From: Arachis hypogaea
Taxonomy: Eukaryota > Streptophyta > Magnoliopsida > Fabales > Fabaceae
Reading direction: 5' to 3'
NCBI RefSeq assembly: GCF_003086295.3
Contig: NC_092051.1
Location: forward strand, 77,074,445-77,138,444
DNA: 64,000 bases
In this document: positions 23,771-35,801 of the stretch, piece after piece
How the letters are laid out: each line of letters starts with the position of its first letter
Position numbering within the stretch: position 1 is the stretch's first letter
Notes under the pieces: model-generated
Seen by the model: only the letters and a program-made list of their open reading frames with translations
Told to the model about the DNA's origin: nothing
Database searches by the model: none
Translations under genes and position numbers: made by a program

Positions 23771-24378
23771 CATGCCCCCCATATAACACCAAATTAGCAT
23801 CATTTCTTTCATTTTCCTTGTTCAGCGTGATTCATGAGGGAAGAAAGAGAGAGAACCGTGAGAGAGAAAGCAAGAATTCCATGGCACCTCCGAACTTTTG
23901 ACTTCGATTTCTTGTGATCTGTAATTCTAATAAAAAATCTAATCCGATAAAAGTGTTCGTACCTTCCTCCTCTCTCACGTTGAAATCACTTTTGTTGGGT
24001 AGAAGTTGACGGTGGCGTAGCTCCTCTTCCCCTTGAGTTCGGCCAATTGGAGTTCTAGGAGATACAGGCGATTTCTGACGTTTTTATCTTCGGTAGCTCG
24101 GTCAAAAAGCTTCTCCGGAGCTTCGAGTATTTTGATTTTGTATGGAGAGAGGATTTGGTAATTTAATAGTAATTAAATGTGAACTTGATAAGTGAATGTT
24201 GGTTTGATTGATTATTGTTTGAGTTTGATTAAGATTATGTTGAACTTTTGTTGGATTATTGTTCTTTGCTTGAGATTTTGGTTTGGTTATGTATGAATAG
24301 CTAGCTGGAGTATTTTGATGATTTTGAGGCTGTTTTGATGTCGTATTTTGAGATAAATTTGATGAGATTTGATGGTCA
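23771..24378 (+). mobile_element. Subfamily C LTR fragment, left part
   Basis: Matches 10295-10705 of the first subfamily C LTR, including the 'catgagggaagaaagagagagaa' stretch and 'ccatggcacctccga'. It is cut on the left by LTR D and on the right by element E at 24379. The last five bases, ggtca (24374-24378), are the left target duplication of E. It resumes at 53636. Confidence 0.8.
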
Positions 24379-25774
24379 TGATAAACCACAATTTTATGGT
24401 TTATCTTGTGCTCAATTGAGTGATTTTTATTAACTCTTTACCCACTTATTCATACTATTTGCATGGTTTTACGTTTTCCTTCCTAATTTTGTGCTATGAT
24501 TGAAAACATGTTTCCCGGGCCTTTAAATTGCTAATATTAATCCTCTCTTATTACCATTAGATGCCTTGATATGTGTGTCAAGTGATTTTAGAGTTTATAG
24601 GGCAGGAATGGCTTAGAGGATGGAAAGGAAGCATGCAAAAATGGAAGGAATACAAGAAGTTGAAGAAATTACTAAGCTGTCCAGCCTGACCTCTTCGCAC
24701 TCAAATGGTCATAACTTTAGATACAGAGGTCTAAATGAGATGGTTTCAGTTGTATTGGAAAGCTAACATCCAGGGCTTCGATTTGATATATAATATGCCA
24801 TAGTTGCCCTGACGCTAGGTGATGCGAACGTGCGCTCCACGCGGATGCGTCGCAGTGACGAAAATCAGCGTGGCTGATTTCTTCTCCAGCGATTTCTGGG
24901 CTACTTTCGACCCAGTTTTCGGCCCAGAAAACACAGATTAGAGGCTATAAAGTAGGAAAATCCATTCATTCATAATAATCAGCTCATAATTCATAATTTT
25001 TAATTTTACATGTAGTTTTTAGAGAGAGAGGTTCTCTCCTCTCTCTTAGGTTTTAGGATTAGGATTCCTCTTAAAGGATTTAGAATTTCAACTCTTCATC
25101 AGGTTCAATATTTCTTTTATTTTATATTTCTCTTTTACTTTCAGATAATTTAATGCTATCCTTTCATTACTTATGTTGTCAGATTGGCTTATGAACTCTT
25201 TATGTTTAGATTGATTTTCTTTTATTAATGCAATTGAGGTATTTCAGATCTAAGATTCTTATTTAGCTTTTTATATCATTGGCTTTAATTGATTAACTGG
25301 AAGCTCTTGACTGGTATTCCACTAACTCTAGTCTTTCCTTAGGAGTTGGCTAGGACTTGGGAATCTAACTAATTAGTTCACTTGACTTTCCCTTGCTTTC
25401 ATAAGGGTTAACTAAGTGGGATTAACTTCCATTCTCATAGGAGTAACTAGGATAGGACTTCCGAATTTTCATACCTTGCCAAGAGTTTATTTTACAGTTA
25501 TTTATTTATTTTATTTGTCATTTAAATTACTTGTCCCTTACTTTTAAAAATCTCCAATTTACAAAGCTCATAACCATTAATAAGAATATACCTCACTGCA
25601 GTTCCTTGAGAAGACGACCCGAGGTTTAAATACTTTGGTTATCAATTTTAAAGGGGTTTGTTACTTGTGACAACCAAAATATTTGTACGAAAGGATTTTC
25701 TATTGGTTTAGAAACTATACTTACAACACGATCATATTTTTATATTTCTTTACCGATAGAAAAACCGATCGTCA
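24379..25774 (+). repeat. 5' LTR of element E
   Basis: 1396 bp, paired with 52191-53630 (1440 bp). The main difference is an extra stretch near 53121-53165 in the 3' LTR that is absent at 25305-25315. The 95-codon minus-strand ORF at 24102-24389 crosses the LTR edge and is not a gene. Confidence 0.92.
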
Positions 25775-25777
25775 AAA

Positions 25778-25795
25778 TGGCGCCGTTGCCGGGGA
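25778..25795 (+). promoter_or_regulatory. Primer binding site for tRNA-Asp (element E)
   Basis: TGGCGCCGTTGCCGGGGA, a full 18-base match to the complement of the plant tRNA-Asp 3' end, three bases after the LTR. Confidence 0.95.
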
Positions 25796-26397
25796 ATTGC
25801 AAACGTGTGCCTTATTATTGGTTATTGTAAATATTTGCTTTCTGCTTGTTTATTTGTTTTTATTTTTGCTTTTTCATAAATTAAGAGGTTATTGATTTTT
25901 ATTTAGTTATTAAAAAAATTTTCAAAAATTTGTTCTTCGTGTTCATCTTGACCTTCAAGTTGTTCTTAGTAGTTTTCTTCGTTTTGATCTAAAAATTTTA
26001 AGTTTAGTGTCATTTTACTGTTTTTCTCTTTCCTCATTTAATTCAAAAATATCTTTTCTCTTTATTTTTATTGAATTTTTGAAATTTCCATAAAAAAAAA
26101 TTTCAGATTTTGATTTTAATATTTAAATTTCAAAATTCAATTTTCAAAATTTAAATTTAAAATTATAAAAATTAAACCTTTTCAAAATTTAAATCTTTTT
26201 CAAAACTTTATCTTATATTGTTGACTTTTACAAAATTCAAATTTCAAAAATTTAAAATTCAAAATTAAAATTTCAAATTTCAACTTCAAAATTCAAATTT
26301 CAAAATTTAAAATTCAAATTTCAAATTTCAAAATTCAAATTTCAAAATTTTATTTTCAAATTTAAAATTTAAATTTCAATAACCTTTTTATTTAAAA
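25796..26397 (+). other. Leader of element E
   Basis: About 600 bp of T-rich then low-complexity DNA, with iterated CAAAATTCAAATTT-like words at 26100-26390. It includes AAGTTTAGTGTC near 25999, a variant of the AAGTTTGGTGT word found through F, G and H. No gene is visible. Confidence 0.7.
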
Positions 26398-27266
26398 TTG
26401 TTTTTATTTTCGTTTTTAATTTTTACTTGTTATTATGAGTTCTCATCCCATCGCTTTGAGTTTGGTTCTAATGCTGTTGTAAGGAATGGAAGCTATAACA
26501 AAAACATGCATCAAGGTCAGAACAATCAGAGATGGATGGAGCCACGAGGATCTGATCAACCCTTTAGGCAACAACACCTTCCAAACTACCCTGGACAACG
26601 ACCATTTACCAATACATGTCGAGACAATAGTTATGGTGGACCCCCTTGTAATTACCGACAAGCCTCATCATACGCCTATAAACCACCTCCTCAACATAGC
26701 TTTGAACCACCATACTCAGTAACCACCTACAACCATTCACCTTCATATGACCCTAATCCTTATCCACCACACCAACCACCATATGAACCACACCCAGAAC
26801 CACCACCTCAATATTCACCATCTCCATATCCTTATCAAGAAGAACCACCTTCTTATTATGAACCCTTTCTCCAAAATAATGAACCCTCCTATCCACCCCA
26901 ACCTCCATTGGATAACAACGCCTTTAGTGCTATTCTTCAAGGGCAAGAAAGGATGAATAAGAGTGTGCTAAATTTCACGGCCGCCTTAGACGAGTTAATA
27001 AATCAATTAGCTTCTCAACATCTGAGCACTCAATGTACTCCCATGGCTGCATGTGGAGAATCAAAAGAAGAGCATAGCATGAAGGAGACACTAGAAACTC
27101 CGGTGGACAGTGAGCAACATGAATTTGTATTGGAACAATTGGAGGAAGCCGTAATCATTGAAGAGGAAGAAGTGGTCGAAGACTTAGGAGATGCAGAACC
27201 TCCATGGAAAAGTCCAGTCATAGAACCTCCTTCCAAGACATTTGAATTTGATGCCAAAGAGGGTGT
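26398..27266 (+). pseudogene. Proline-rich ORF of element E, 5' part (split by element F)
   Basis: About 290 codons before F interrupts. Residues 1-40 are hydrophobic then mixed; 40-100 are Asn/Gln/Arg-rich; about 90-180 form a Pro/Tyr-rich stretch with repeated PPY, PPQ and PYP words (YEPHPEPPPQYSPSPYPYQ); 180-215 look helical (ILQGQERMNKSVLNFTAALD); the rest is acidic (EEAVIIEEEEVVEDL). No CCHC knuckle, capsid or enzyme motif. An ATG at 26435 in another frame reads only briefly, so the true start may lie there with a frameshift. The Asn-rich and Pro-rich region resembles gag linkers, so a degenerate gag is possible; function unknown. The codons after 27271 belong to F. Confidence 0.7.
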
Positions 27267-27271
27267 ACAAC

Positions 27272-28928
27272 TGGTGCGCAGAAATCGTGACGGTTCCATT
27301 CCTTGGTAACGGCGCTAAAAACTCACTACGCACGTTCATAATCTTAGTTCTTTGTCACAACTTTGCACAACTAACCAGCAAGTGCATTGAGTCGTCCAAG
27401 TAATAAACCTTACATGAGTAAGGGTCGATCCCACGGAGATTGTCGGCTTGAAGCAAGCTATGGTCACCTTGTAAATCTCATTCAGGCAGATTCAATTGAT
27501 TATAGAGATTTAATAATTAAAAGATAAATAAAATATAAAATAAAGATAGTGATACTTATGTAATTCATTGGTGAGAATTTCAGATAAGCGTATAGAGATG
27601 CATTTGTTCCTCCTGAACCTCTACTTTTCTATTATCTTCATCCAATCATTCATACTCTTTTCTATGGTAAGCTGTATGTTAGGCATCACCGTTGTCAATG
27701 GCTACATCCTGTCCTCTCAGTGAAAATGGTCCAATGCGCTGTCACTGCATGGCTAATCATCTGTCGGTTCTTGATCATACTAGAATAGGATCCATTGATC
27801 CTTTTGCGTCTATCACTACGCCCAGTACTCGCGAGTTTGAAGCTCGTCGCAGCCATCCCTTCCCAGATCCTACTCGGAATACCACAGACAAGGTTTAGAC
27901 TTTCCGGATCTCAAGAATGGCCGTCCATGGATTCTAACTTATACCACGAAGACTCTGATTAAGGAATCCCTGAGATATTCATTCAATCTAAGGTAGAACG
28001 GAAGTGGTTGTCAGGCACGCGTTCATAGTTTAGGAATGATGATGACTGTCACGATCATCACATTCATATTGAAGTGCGAATGAATATCTTAGAATCCGAA
28101 TAAGCTTGAATTGAATAGAAAAATAATAGTACTTTGTATTAATTCATGAGGAACAGCAGAGCTCCACACCTTAATCTATGGTGTGTAGAAACTCTGCCGT
28201 TGAAAATACATAAGAATAAGGTCCAGGCATGGCCGAGTGGCCAGCCCCCATAAAGGTCTAAGATAGCATAAAACTGATCTAAGATGATCCGAAGATGTAA
28301 ATACAATAGTAAAAAGTCCTATTTATGCTAAACTAGTTACTAGGGTTTATAGAAATGAGTAAATGATGCAGAAATCCACTTCTGGGGCCCACTTGGTGTG
28401 TGCTTGGGTTGAGCATTGAGCTTTACATGTGTAGAGGCTTCTCTTGGAGTTGAACGCCAGTTTGTAACATGTTTCTGGCGTTTAACTCCACTTTGCAACC
28501 TGTTTTTGGCGTTTAACTCCAGAATGCAGCATGGAACTGGCATTGAACGCCAGTTTGCGTCGTCTAAACTCAAGCAAAGTATGGACTATTATATATTGCT
28601 GGAAAGCCCTGGATGTCTACTTTCCAACGCAATTGAGAGCGTACCATTTAGATTTCTGTAGCTCCAGAAAATCCACTTTGAGTGCAGGGAGGCTAGAATC
28701 CAACAGCATCTGCGGTCCTTCTTCAACCTCTGAATCTGATTTTTGCTCAAGTCCCTCAATTTCAGCCAGAAATTATCTGAAATCACAGAAAAACACACAA
28801 ACTCATAATAAAGTCCAGAAATGTGAATTTTATTTAAAAACTAATAAAAATATACTAAAAACTAACTAAATCATACTAAAAACTATGTAAAAACAATGCC
28901 AAAAAGCGTATAAATTATCCGCTCATCA
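27272..28928 (-). repeat. 3' LTR of element F (left on the + strand)
   Basis: 1657 bp. Relative to the 5' LTR it has about 390 bp more at 27317-27710 and about 45 bp more near 28645-28690. The palindromic TGGCGTT/AACGCCA words lie at 28445-28560. Near its end (27290-27330) it contains a decayed copy of a primer site (see Part 2). The ORFs inside (27692-27898, 28340-28573, 28416-28661) repeat in other LTRs through homology and show no domain. Confidence 0.9.
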
Positions 28929-30074
28929 CAACACCAAACTTAAATTGTTGCTTGTCCCCAAGCAACTGAAAATCAAATAGGATAAAAAGAAGAGAATATA
29001 CTATAAATTCCAAAATATCAATGAAACTTAGCTCCAATTAGATGAGCGGGACTTGTAGCTTTTTGCCTCTTGAATAGTTTTGGCATCTCACTTTATCCAT
29101 TGAAGTTCAGTATGATTGGCATCTATAGGAACTCAGAGTTCAGATAGTGTTATTGATTTTTCTAGTTCAGTATGTTGATTCTTGAACACAGCTACATTAT
29201 GAGTCTTGGACGTGGCCCTAAGCACTTTATTTTCCAGTATTACCACCGGATACATAAATGCCACAGACACATAACTGGGTGAACCTTTTCAGATTGTGAC
29301 TCAGCTTTGCTAAAGTCCCCAATTAGAGGTGTCCAGGGTTCTTAAGCACACTCTTTTTTTGCTTTGGACCTTGACTTTAACTGCTCAGTCTCAAGTTTTT
29401 CACTTGACACCTTCACGCCACAAGCACATGGTTAGGGACAGCTTGGTTTAGCCGCTTAGGCCAGGATTTTATTCCTTTAGGCCCTCCTATCCACTGATGC
29501 TCAAAGCCTTGGATCCTTTTTATTACCCTTGCCTTTTGGTTTTAAGGGCTATTGGCTTTTTGCTCTTGCCTTTTGGTTTAAAGAGCTTTTGGCTTTTTCT
29601 GCTTGCTCTTTTTTTCGCTATTTTTTTTCTTTTCTTTTTCTTTTGCAAGCTTTTGTATTCACTACTTTTTCTTGCTTCAAGAATCATTTTTAAGATTTTT
29701 CAGATTATCAAATAATATTTCTCCTTTTCATCATTCTTTCAAGAGCCAACATATTTAACATTCATAAACATCAACTTCAAAAGACATATGCACTGTTCAA
29801 GCATTCATTCAGAAAATAAAAAGTATTGTCACCACATCAAAATAATTAAACTAATTTCAAGGATGAATTCGAAATCATCTACTTCTTGTTCTTTTGTTTT
29901 TAAAACAGTTTTCATTTAAGAGAGGTGATGGAGTCATAGGACATTCATAGCTTTAAGACATAGACACTTAAACACTAATGATCATCTAGTAAAGACACAA
30001 ACATAATTAAACATGAAGCATGAAAACCGAAAACTGAAAATAAATAGACAAGGAGATTAAGGAATGAGTCCACC
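28929..30074 (-). other. 3' UTR of element F with pre-LTR hairpin module
   Basis: On the minus strand the last 40 bases before the LTR are GTTGCTTG-GGGA-CAAGCAAC, a short gap, then TTTAAGTTTGGTGTTG. The rest (29000-30060) is non-coding with a T-rich block at 29490-29720; it matches the 3' UTR of G (41370-42450) in reverse complement. The 72-codon ORF at 29497-29715 is low-complexity. An (A/G)-free polypyrimidine stretch, not a purine run, abuts the LTR on the + strand only in part, so the plus-strand primer here is atypical. Confidence 0.8.
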
Positions 30075-31225
30075 TTAGTGAGGGTGGCGTCTTCCTTTTC
30101 TTGAAGAACCAATGGTGCTTTTGAGCTCCTCTATGTCTCTTCCTTGTCTTTGTTGCTCCTCCCTCATAGCTCTTTGATCTTCTCTAATTTCATGAAGGAT
30201 GATGGAATGCTCTTGGTGCTCCATCCTTAATTGTCCCATGTTGGAGCTTAATTCTCCTAGGGAAGTGTTGATTTGCTCCCAATAGTTTTGTGGAGGAAAG
30301 TGCATCCCCTGAGGCATCTCAGGGATTTCATGGTGGGGAATTTCCTCATGCTCTTGCTGAGGTCCATGATCTCTTGTTTGCTCCATCCTTTTCTTAGTGA
30401 TGGGCTTGTCCTCTTCAATGAGGATGTCTCCCTTTATGTCAATTCCAGCCGAATTGCAGAGGTGGCATATGAGGTGAGGAAAGGCTAACCTTGCCCAAGT
30501 GGAGGACTTGTCAGCCACCTTGTAATGTTCTTGAGGTATAATCTCATGAACTTCCACCTCCTCTCCAATCATGATACTATGGATCATGATGGCCCGGTCT
30601 ATAGTAACATCAGACCGGTTACTAGTAGGAATGATTGAGCGTTGAATGAATTCTAGCCATCCCTAGCCACTGGTTTGAGGTCATGTCTTCTTAATTGAAC
30701 CGGCTTGCCTCTTGAGTCAATTTTCCATTGAGCTCCTTCCTCACATATGTCTATGAGGACTTGGTCCAACCTTTGATCAAAGTTGACCCTTCTTGTGTAG
30801 GGGCGTGCGTTCTCTTCCATCATTGGCAAGTTGAACGCCAGCCTTACATTTTCCGGACTGAAGCCTAGGTATTTCCCCCGAACCATGGTAAGCCAATGCT
30901 TTGGATTCGGGTTCACACTTTGATCATGGTTCCTAGTGATCCATGCGTTTGCATAGAACTCTTGAACCATTAGGATCCCGACTTGTTGAATGTGGTTGGT
31001 GAGAACTTCCCAACCTCTTCTTCGAATCTCATGTCGGATCTCCGGATACTCAATCTTTTTGAGCTTGAAAGGAATCTCAGGGATCACTTTCTTCTTGGCT
31101 ACAACTTCATAGAAGTGGTCTTGATGGACCTTTGAGATGAATCTCTCCATCTCCCATGACTCAGAGGTAGAAGCAATTGCCTTCCCTTTCCTCTTTCTAG
31201 AGGTTTCTCTAGCCTTAGGTGCCAT
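30075..31225 (-). pseudogene. ORF2 of element F, resembling the plant 'putative transposon protein' family, one frameshift
   Basis: Two pieces, 190 codons (31225-30653) and 170 codons (30587-30075), separated by a one-base deletion near 30665. The start is a basic MAPKARETSRKRKGKAI tail, then FKLKKIEYPEIRHEIRRRGW, RPYTRRVNFDQRLDQVL and, in the second piece, RLAFPHLICHLCNSAG, with a charged coiled-coil-like C-terminus (QRQGRDIEELKSTIGSS). From memory this resembles the uncharacterised family PF20167; only an HMM search would settle it. It sits where Athila elements carry an env-like ORF, but I see no signal peptide and no clear membrane segment. H has the same protein with two stops. Confidence 0.75.
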
Positions 31226-32115
31226 ATATGGTTATGGAAAAACAAAAAGCTATGCTTTTACCACACCAAACTTAAAATGTTTGCTCGTCCCAGAGAAAAA
31301 GAAGAAAAAAAGTAGTAGAAGAAGAAGAAGAATGGAGGAGATAGAGAGGGGTGTGTATTCAGCCAAGGGAAGAAGAAAGGGTTGTGTTGTGTGAAAATGA
31401 ATAAGGAAATAGGGGTTTATATAGGGGTGGGATGGGAGTTAGGGTTCAGCCATTAGGGTTGGGTTTATGGGGAAGAGAGGATGGAAAATAGTTTGAATTT
31501 TGAAGGTAGGTGGGGTTTATGGGGAAGAGAGGATGGAGATGAGTGGTGAAGAGGTGATGGAAAAGAGTGATTGAGGTGATTGGTGAAGGATATTTGGGGA
31601 AGAGAGTTATGAAAAGGTGTGAAGAGGAGAGAAGAAAAAGTGGGGATCCTGTGGGGTCCACAAATCTTGAGGGTATCCTATGGGGTCCACAGATCAAGTG
31701 GGGTCAAGGACTTAACATCCCTGCTCCAATTAGGCATGTAAAACGCCCTTGCTGTGCAATCCTGGCGTTTAACGCCAGACTGCTGCCTGTTTCTGGCGTT
31801 TAATGCCAGGCAGATGCTTGTTTCTGGCGTTAAACGCCAGCTTGGTGCCTGTTTTTGGCGTTAAACGCCAGATAGATGCTTGTTTTTGGCATTTAAACGC
31901 CAGACTTCTCTCCTCCAGGGTGTGCTCTTTTCAATGCTGTTTTTCATTCTGTTTTTGATTTTTCAGTAGTTTTTGTAACTTCACATGATCATCAACCTAA
32001 TAAAACACAAAATAACAAAAAGAAAATAAAATAGATATGATTAAATAACATTGGGTTGCCTCCCAACAAGCACTTCTTTAATGTCAATAGCTTGACAGTG
32101 AGCTCTCATGGAGCC
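31226..32115 (-). other. Protease-ORF2 spacer of element F
   Basis: Holds, from ORF2 backwards: the pre-ORF2 motif (31262-31280; the hairpin's 5' arm has decayed), a 'caggatctgtggacc' inverted repeat near 31640-31705, the palindromic array 31740-31908, and the TTGGG/CCCAA hairpin at 32051-32066. The 83-codon ORF at 31446-31697 is proline- and serine-rich by composition and not conserved in frame with H. Confidence 0.75.
31740..31908. repeat. TGGCGTTAAACGCCA minisatellite (element F spacer)
   Basis: Four to five units of about 40 bp. Each contains TGGCGTT(T/A)AACGCCAG, an interrupted palindrome, followed by variants of 'cagatgcttgtttc'. The same unit occurs in the matching spacers of G (40807-40950) and H. 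Confidence 0.9.
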
Positions 32116-32748
32116 TCACAGATAATCAGAGCAAGGTTGGAACCTCCCAACACCAAACTTAGAGTTTGAATGTGGGGGTTCAACACCAAAATTAGTGTTT
32201 GGTTGTGGCCTCCTAACACCAAACTTAGAGTTTGACTGTGGGGGCTTTGGTTGACTCTGCAGTGAGAGAAGCTTTTCATGCTTCCACTCCATGGTTACAG
32301 AAGGAGATCCTTGAGTTTTAAACACAAGGTTGTCCTCATTCAGTTGAAGGACCAACTCTCCTCTGTCCACATCAATCACAGCTCTTGCTGTGGCTAGGAA
32401 GGGTCTTCCAAGGATGATGGATTCATCCTCTTCCTTCCCAGTGTCTAGGATTATGAAATCAGCAGGGATGTAAAGGCCTTCAACCTTTACTAACACGTCC
32501 TCTACTTGTCCATAAGCCTGTTTTCTTGAGTTGTCTGCCATCTCTAATGAGATTCTGGCAGCTTGCACCTCAAAGATCCCAAGTTTCTCCATTACAGAGA
32601 GTGGCATTAAGTTTATTCCTGACCCCAGGTCACACAGAGCCTTTTCAAAGGTCATGGTGCCTATGGTACAGGGTATTAAGAATTTTCCTGGATCCTATTT
32701 CATTTGAGGTAATTTCTGCCTATCCAATGCATTTAGTTCATTGGTGAG
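32116..32748 (-). pseudogene. Aspartic protease of element F
   Basis: Continues the gag frame after the G insertion. The active-site loop reads [16 protein letters not shown], followed by QAYGQVEDVLVKVEGLYIPADFIILD and ESIILGRPFLATARAVIDVDRGEL, the Athila protease signature. A stop at about 32695-32697 interrupts the segment before [11 protein letters not shown]. The C-terminus is a tail of repeated SNSKFGV/NTNFGV words, which is the AAGTTTGGTGT-type DNA repeat read as protein. No RT follows. Confidence 0.85.
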
Positions 32749-34288
32749 TGATGAGCGGATAATTTATACGCTTTTTGGCATTGTTTTTAGTATGTTTTCA
32801 GTGTAATTTAGTTAGTTTTTATTAAATTTCTATTAGTTTTTAAATAAAAATCACAATTATGGACTTTACTATGAGTTTTTGTGTTTTTCTGTAATTTCAG
32901 GTATTTTCTGTCTAATATTGAGGGAGCTGAGCAAAAATCTGATTCAGGCTGAAAAAGGACTGCTGATACTGTTGGATTCTGACCTCCCTGCACTCAAAGT
33001 GGATTTTCTGGAGCTATAGAACTCCAAATGGCGCGCTCTCAATTGCGTTGGAAAGTAGACATCCAGGCCTTTTCATCCATATATAATAGTCCATACTTTG
33101 CTCAAGTATAGATTACGTAAACTGGCATTCAACGCCAGTTCCATGTTGCAGTCAGGCGTCAAACGCCAGAAACAGGTTACAAATGGGAGTTGAACGCCAG
33201 AAACAGGTTACAACCTGGCGTTTAATTCCAGAAACAGCCTAGACACGTGAGAAACTTAAGTCTCAGCCCCAGCACACACCAAGTGGGCCCCAGAAGTGGA
33301 TTTCTACATCATCTATCATAGTTTATTCATTTTCTGTAAACCTAGGTTACTAGTTTAGTATTTAAACAACTTTTAGAGGTCTATTTTCGCAGCTCATGAC
33401 ATTTTAGATCTGAACTTTGTACTCTTTGACGGCATGAGTCTTTGAACTCCATTGTTGGGGGTGAGGAGCTCTGCTGTGTTTTGATGAATTAATGCAACTA
33501 TTTCTGTTTTCTATTCAAACACGCTTGTTTCTATCTAAGACGTTCATTCGCACTTCAATATGATGAATGTGATGATCCATGACACTCATCACCATTCTCA
33601 ACCTATGAACGCGTGCCTGACAACCACCTCCGTTCTACCTTCAATTGAATGAACATCTCTTGGATTTCTTAATCAGAATCTTCGTGGTATAAGCTAGAAT
33701 CCATTGGCAGCATTCTTGAGAATCCGGAAAGTCTAAACCTTGTCTGTGGTATTCCAAGTAGGATTCAGGGATTGAATGACTATGACGAGCTTCAAACTCA
33801 CAAGGGTTGGGCGTAGTGACAGACGCAAAAGGATCAATGGATCCTATTCCAGCATGAGTGAGAACCGACAGATGATTAGCCGTGCGGTGACAGCGCACCT
33901 AGACCCTTTTCACTGAGAGGACGGATGGTAGCCATTGACAATGGTGATCCACCAACACACAGCTTGCCATAGGAGGAACCTTGCGTGCTTGAAGAAGAAG
34001 GCAGGGAGAAAGCAGAGATTCAGAAGACAAAGCATCTCCAAAACTCCAACATATTCTCCATTACTGCAGAACAAGTATTTAATCCATGCTCTTTTATTCT
34101 TCGCAATTCATGCTGATAATTATAATTGATTTCCTGACTAAGATTTACAAGATAACCATAGATTGCTTCAAACCAACAATCTCCGTGGGATCAACCCTTA
34201 CTCACGTAAGGTATTACTTGGACGACCCAGTGCACTTGCTGGTTAGTGGTACGAGTTGTGAAAAGTGTGATTCACAATTCGTGTAACA
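32749..34288 (+). repeat. 5' LTR of element G
   Basis: Starts TGATGAGCGGATAATT and ends GTGTAACA, where the 3' LTR ends GTGCACCA. Palindromic words lie at 33121-33234. The ORFs inside (32808-32993, 33641-33898 and others) recur in the 3' LTR and in F and H without a shared protein and are not called. Confidence 0.93.
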
Positions 34289-34294
34289 AGTTTT

Positions 34295-34312
34295 TGGCGC
34301 TGTTGCCAGGGA
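34295..34312 (+). promoter_or_regulatory. Primer binding site for tRNA-Asp (element G)
   Basis: TGGCGCTGTTGCCAGGGA, two mismatches (both C/G to T/A transitions) from the perfect site in E and H, six bases after the LTR. Confidence 0.88.
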
Positions 34313-35801
34313 TTGTTCGAGTTTGAACAACTGACGATTCATCCTGTTGCTTAGATTAGGAAGATTTTGTCTTTTGGGTCAGAGTCTTTTGCTTTCTTTT
34401 CAAAAATCTTTCAAAAGATTTTTATTTTTCTTTATTAATCAGTGATTTGGCTTTGAGTCTTTTATTATTGTTCTTGTTAAAATTTTAGAATCCTTATTTT
34501 CTTTTTCAAAAGTTTTTCGAAATTTTATTTTTTTTTACTAATAATTGAGTTTTTTCTGTTTAAGTTTAGTTTTATATTTTAAGTTTGGTGTCAATTGCAT
34601 ATTTTATACTTTCCTTTAAATTTTCGAATTTGTGTTCTTTATTTTTCCTGGATCTTCAAGTTGTTCTTGTTTATTTTTTTTGTTTGATCTTTAGTTTTTC
34701 TTATTCTGTTTCTTTTCTTGTTTTTCTTGTGCTTTTTCAAAACATTAGTTTTCGAAAAAAATTTATTCTTAGTTATTAAAAATACTTCTTTAAAACAAGT
34801 GTTACATTTACAGCTCCATTGGTTAGAGCATTGGTTTATGTTCTTGGTAATTGGGTATCTTCTTTTTAAAATCCTTTTTTTTTTCAAAAATAATTTTTCT
34901 TTGATTAAATCTTGTGCCAAACTTTAAGTTTGGTGTTTTCTTGTCAATCTTTCTATAATTTTCAAAAATTTTATTGAGGTTTTCTAAAAATTTTAAGTTT
35001 GGTGTTCTTTCTTTTGTTCTTGTTGTTCTTGTGAGTCTTCAAAGTGTTCTTGAGTTTTTCTTGTGTCTTGATCTTAAAATTTTTAAGTTTGGTGTTCCTT
35101 GGTGTTTTTCCCTCCAAAATTTTCGAAAACAAGGAGCATTATATCTAAAAATTTTAAGTCTTGTGCTATCTTATTGTTTTTCTCTTTCCTTTTTAAATTC
35201 AAAAATATCTTTTTTCTTTATTTTAATTGATTTTTCGAACTTTCCTTTTAAAAATTCTGATTTTATTTTAAAATTTTTTATTTTATCTTATCTTAGTTTT
35301 AAAATTTCAAAATTCAAATCTTTTTTTAAAAAAAATCATATCTTTTTCAAAATCTTATCTTATCTTATTTCAAATTTCAAATTTCAACTTTCAAAATTTA
35401 ATTTTCAAAACTTTTTAATTTAAATTCCTTATCTTCTCTCACCTAGCCTATCTTATATTTTCTAATCTCAAATTTTAAAATCAAATATTTTTCATATCTT
35501 TTCTTTTTTTATTTTATTTTTTTATTTTATTTTCTTATTAGTATCTTTAATTTTAAGACATATCTTTTTCAAAATTTCCTAACCAATTTCTCTCTCTTCA
35601 TTTTTTTTGAAAATCCTCACCCACATCTTTTCCTAATCTTTTTTATTAATTAATTTAGTTTTCAATTTTCTTTTATTTATTTTTCTTCAAATTTTCGAAT
35701 TTATAGTCAATTTTTCATTTATTTTCTTTTATTTTATTTTAGTTTAATTTCTGTTTTAAAAAAAAATTATTTGCAATCCGTATCATCTCCCTTTCTCCAT
35801 C
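34313..35801 (+). other. Leader of element G
   Basis: About 1.5 kb, very T-rich, rich in TTTTCAAAATTT words. AAGTTTGGTGT occurs at 34581, 34925, 34995 and 35085. A stretch at 34811-34835 resembles the A box and D arm of a tRNA, but the rest of a tRNA is absent. The ORFs here (such as 34974-35423, rich in Phe/Leu/Ser) are compositional. No gene is visible. Confidence 0.75.

Noticed and set aside
34974..35423. 149-codon Phe/Leu/Ser-rich ORF that looks like membrane segments
   Set aside because: It is T-rich leader DNA read as protein; composition alone explains it and F and H do not share it.
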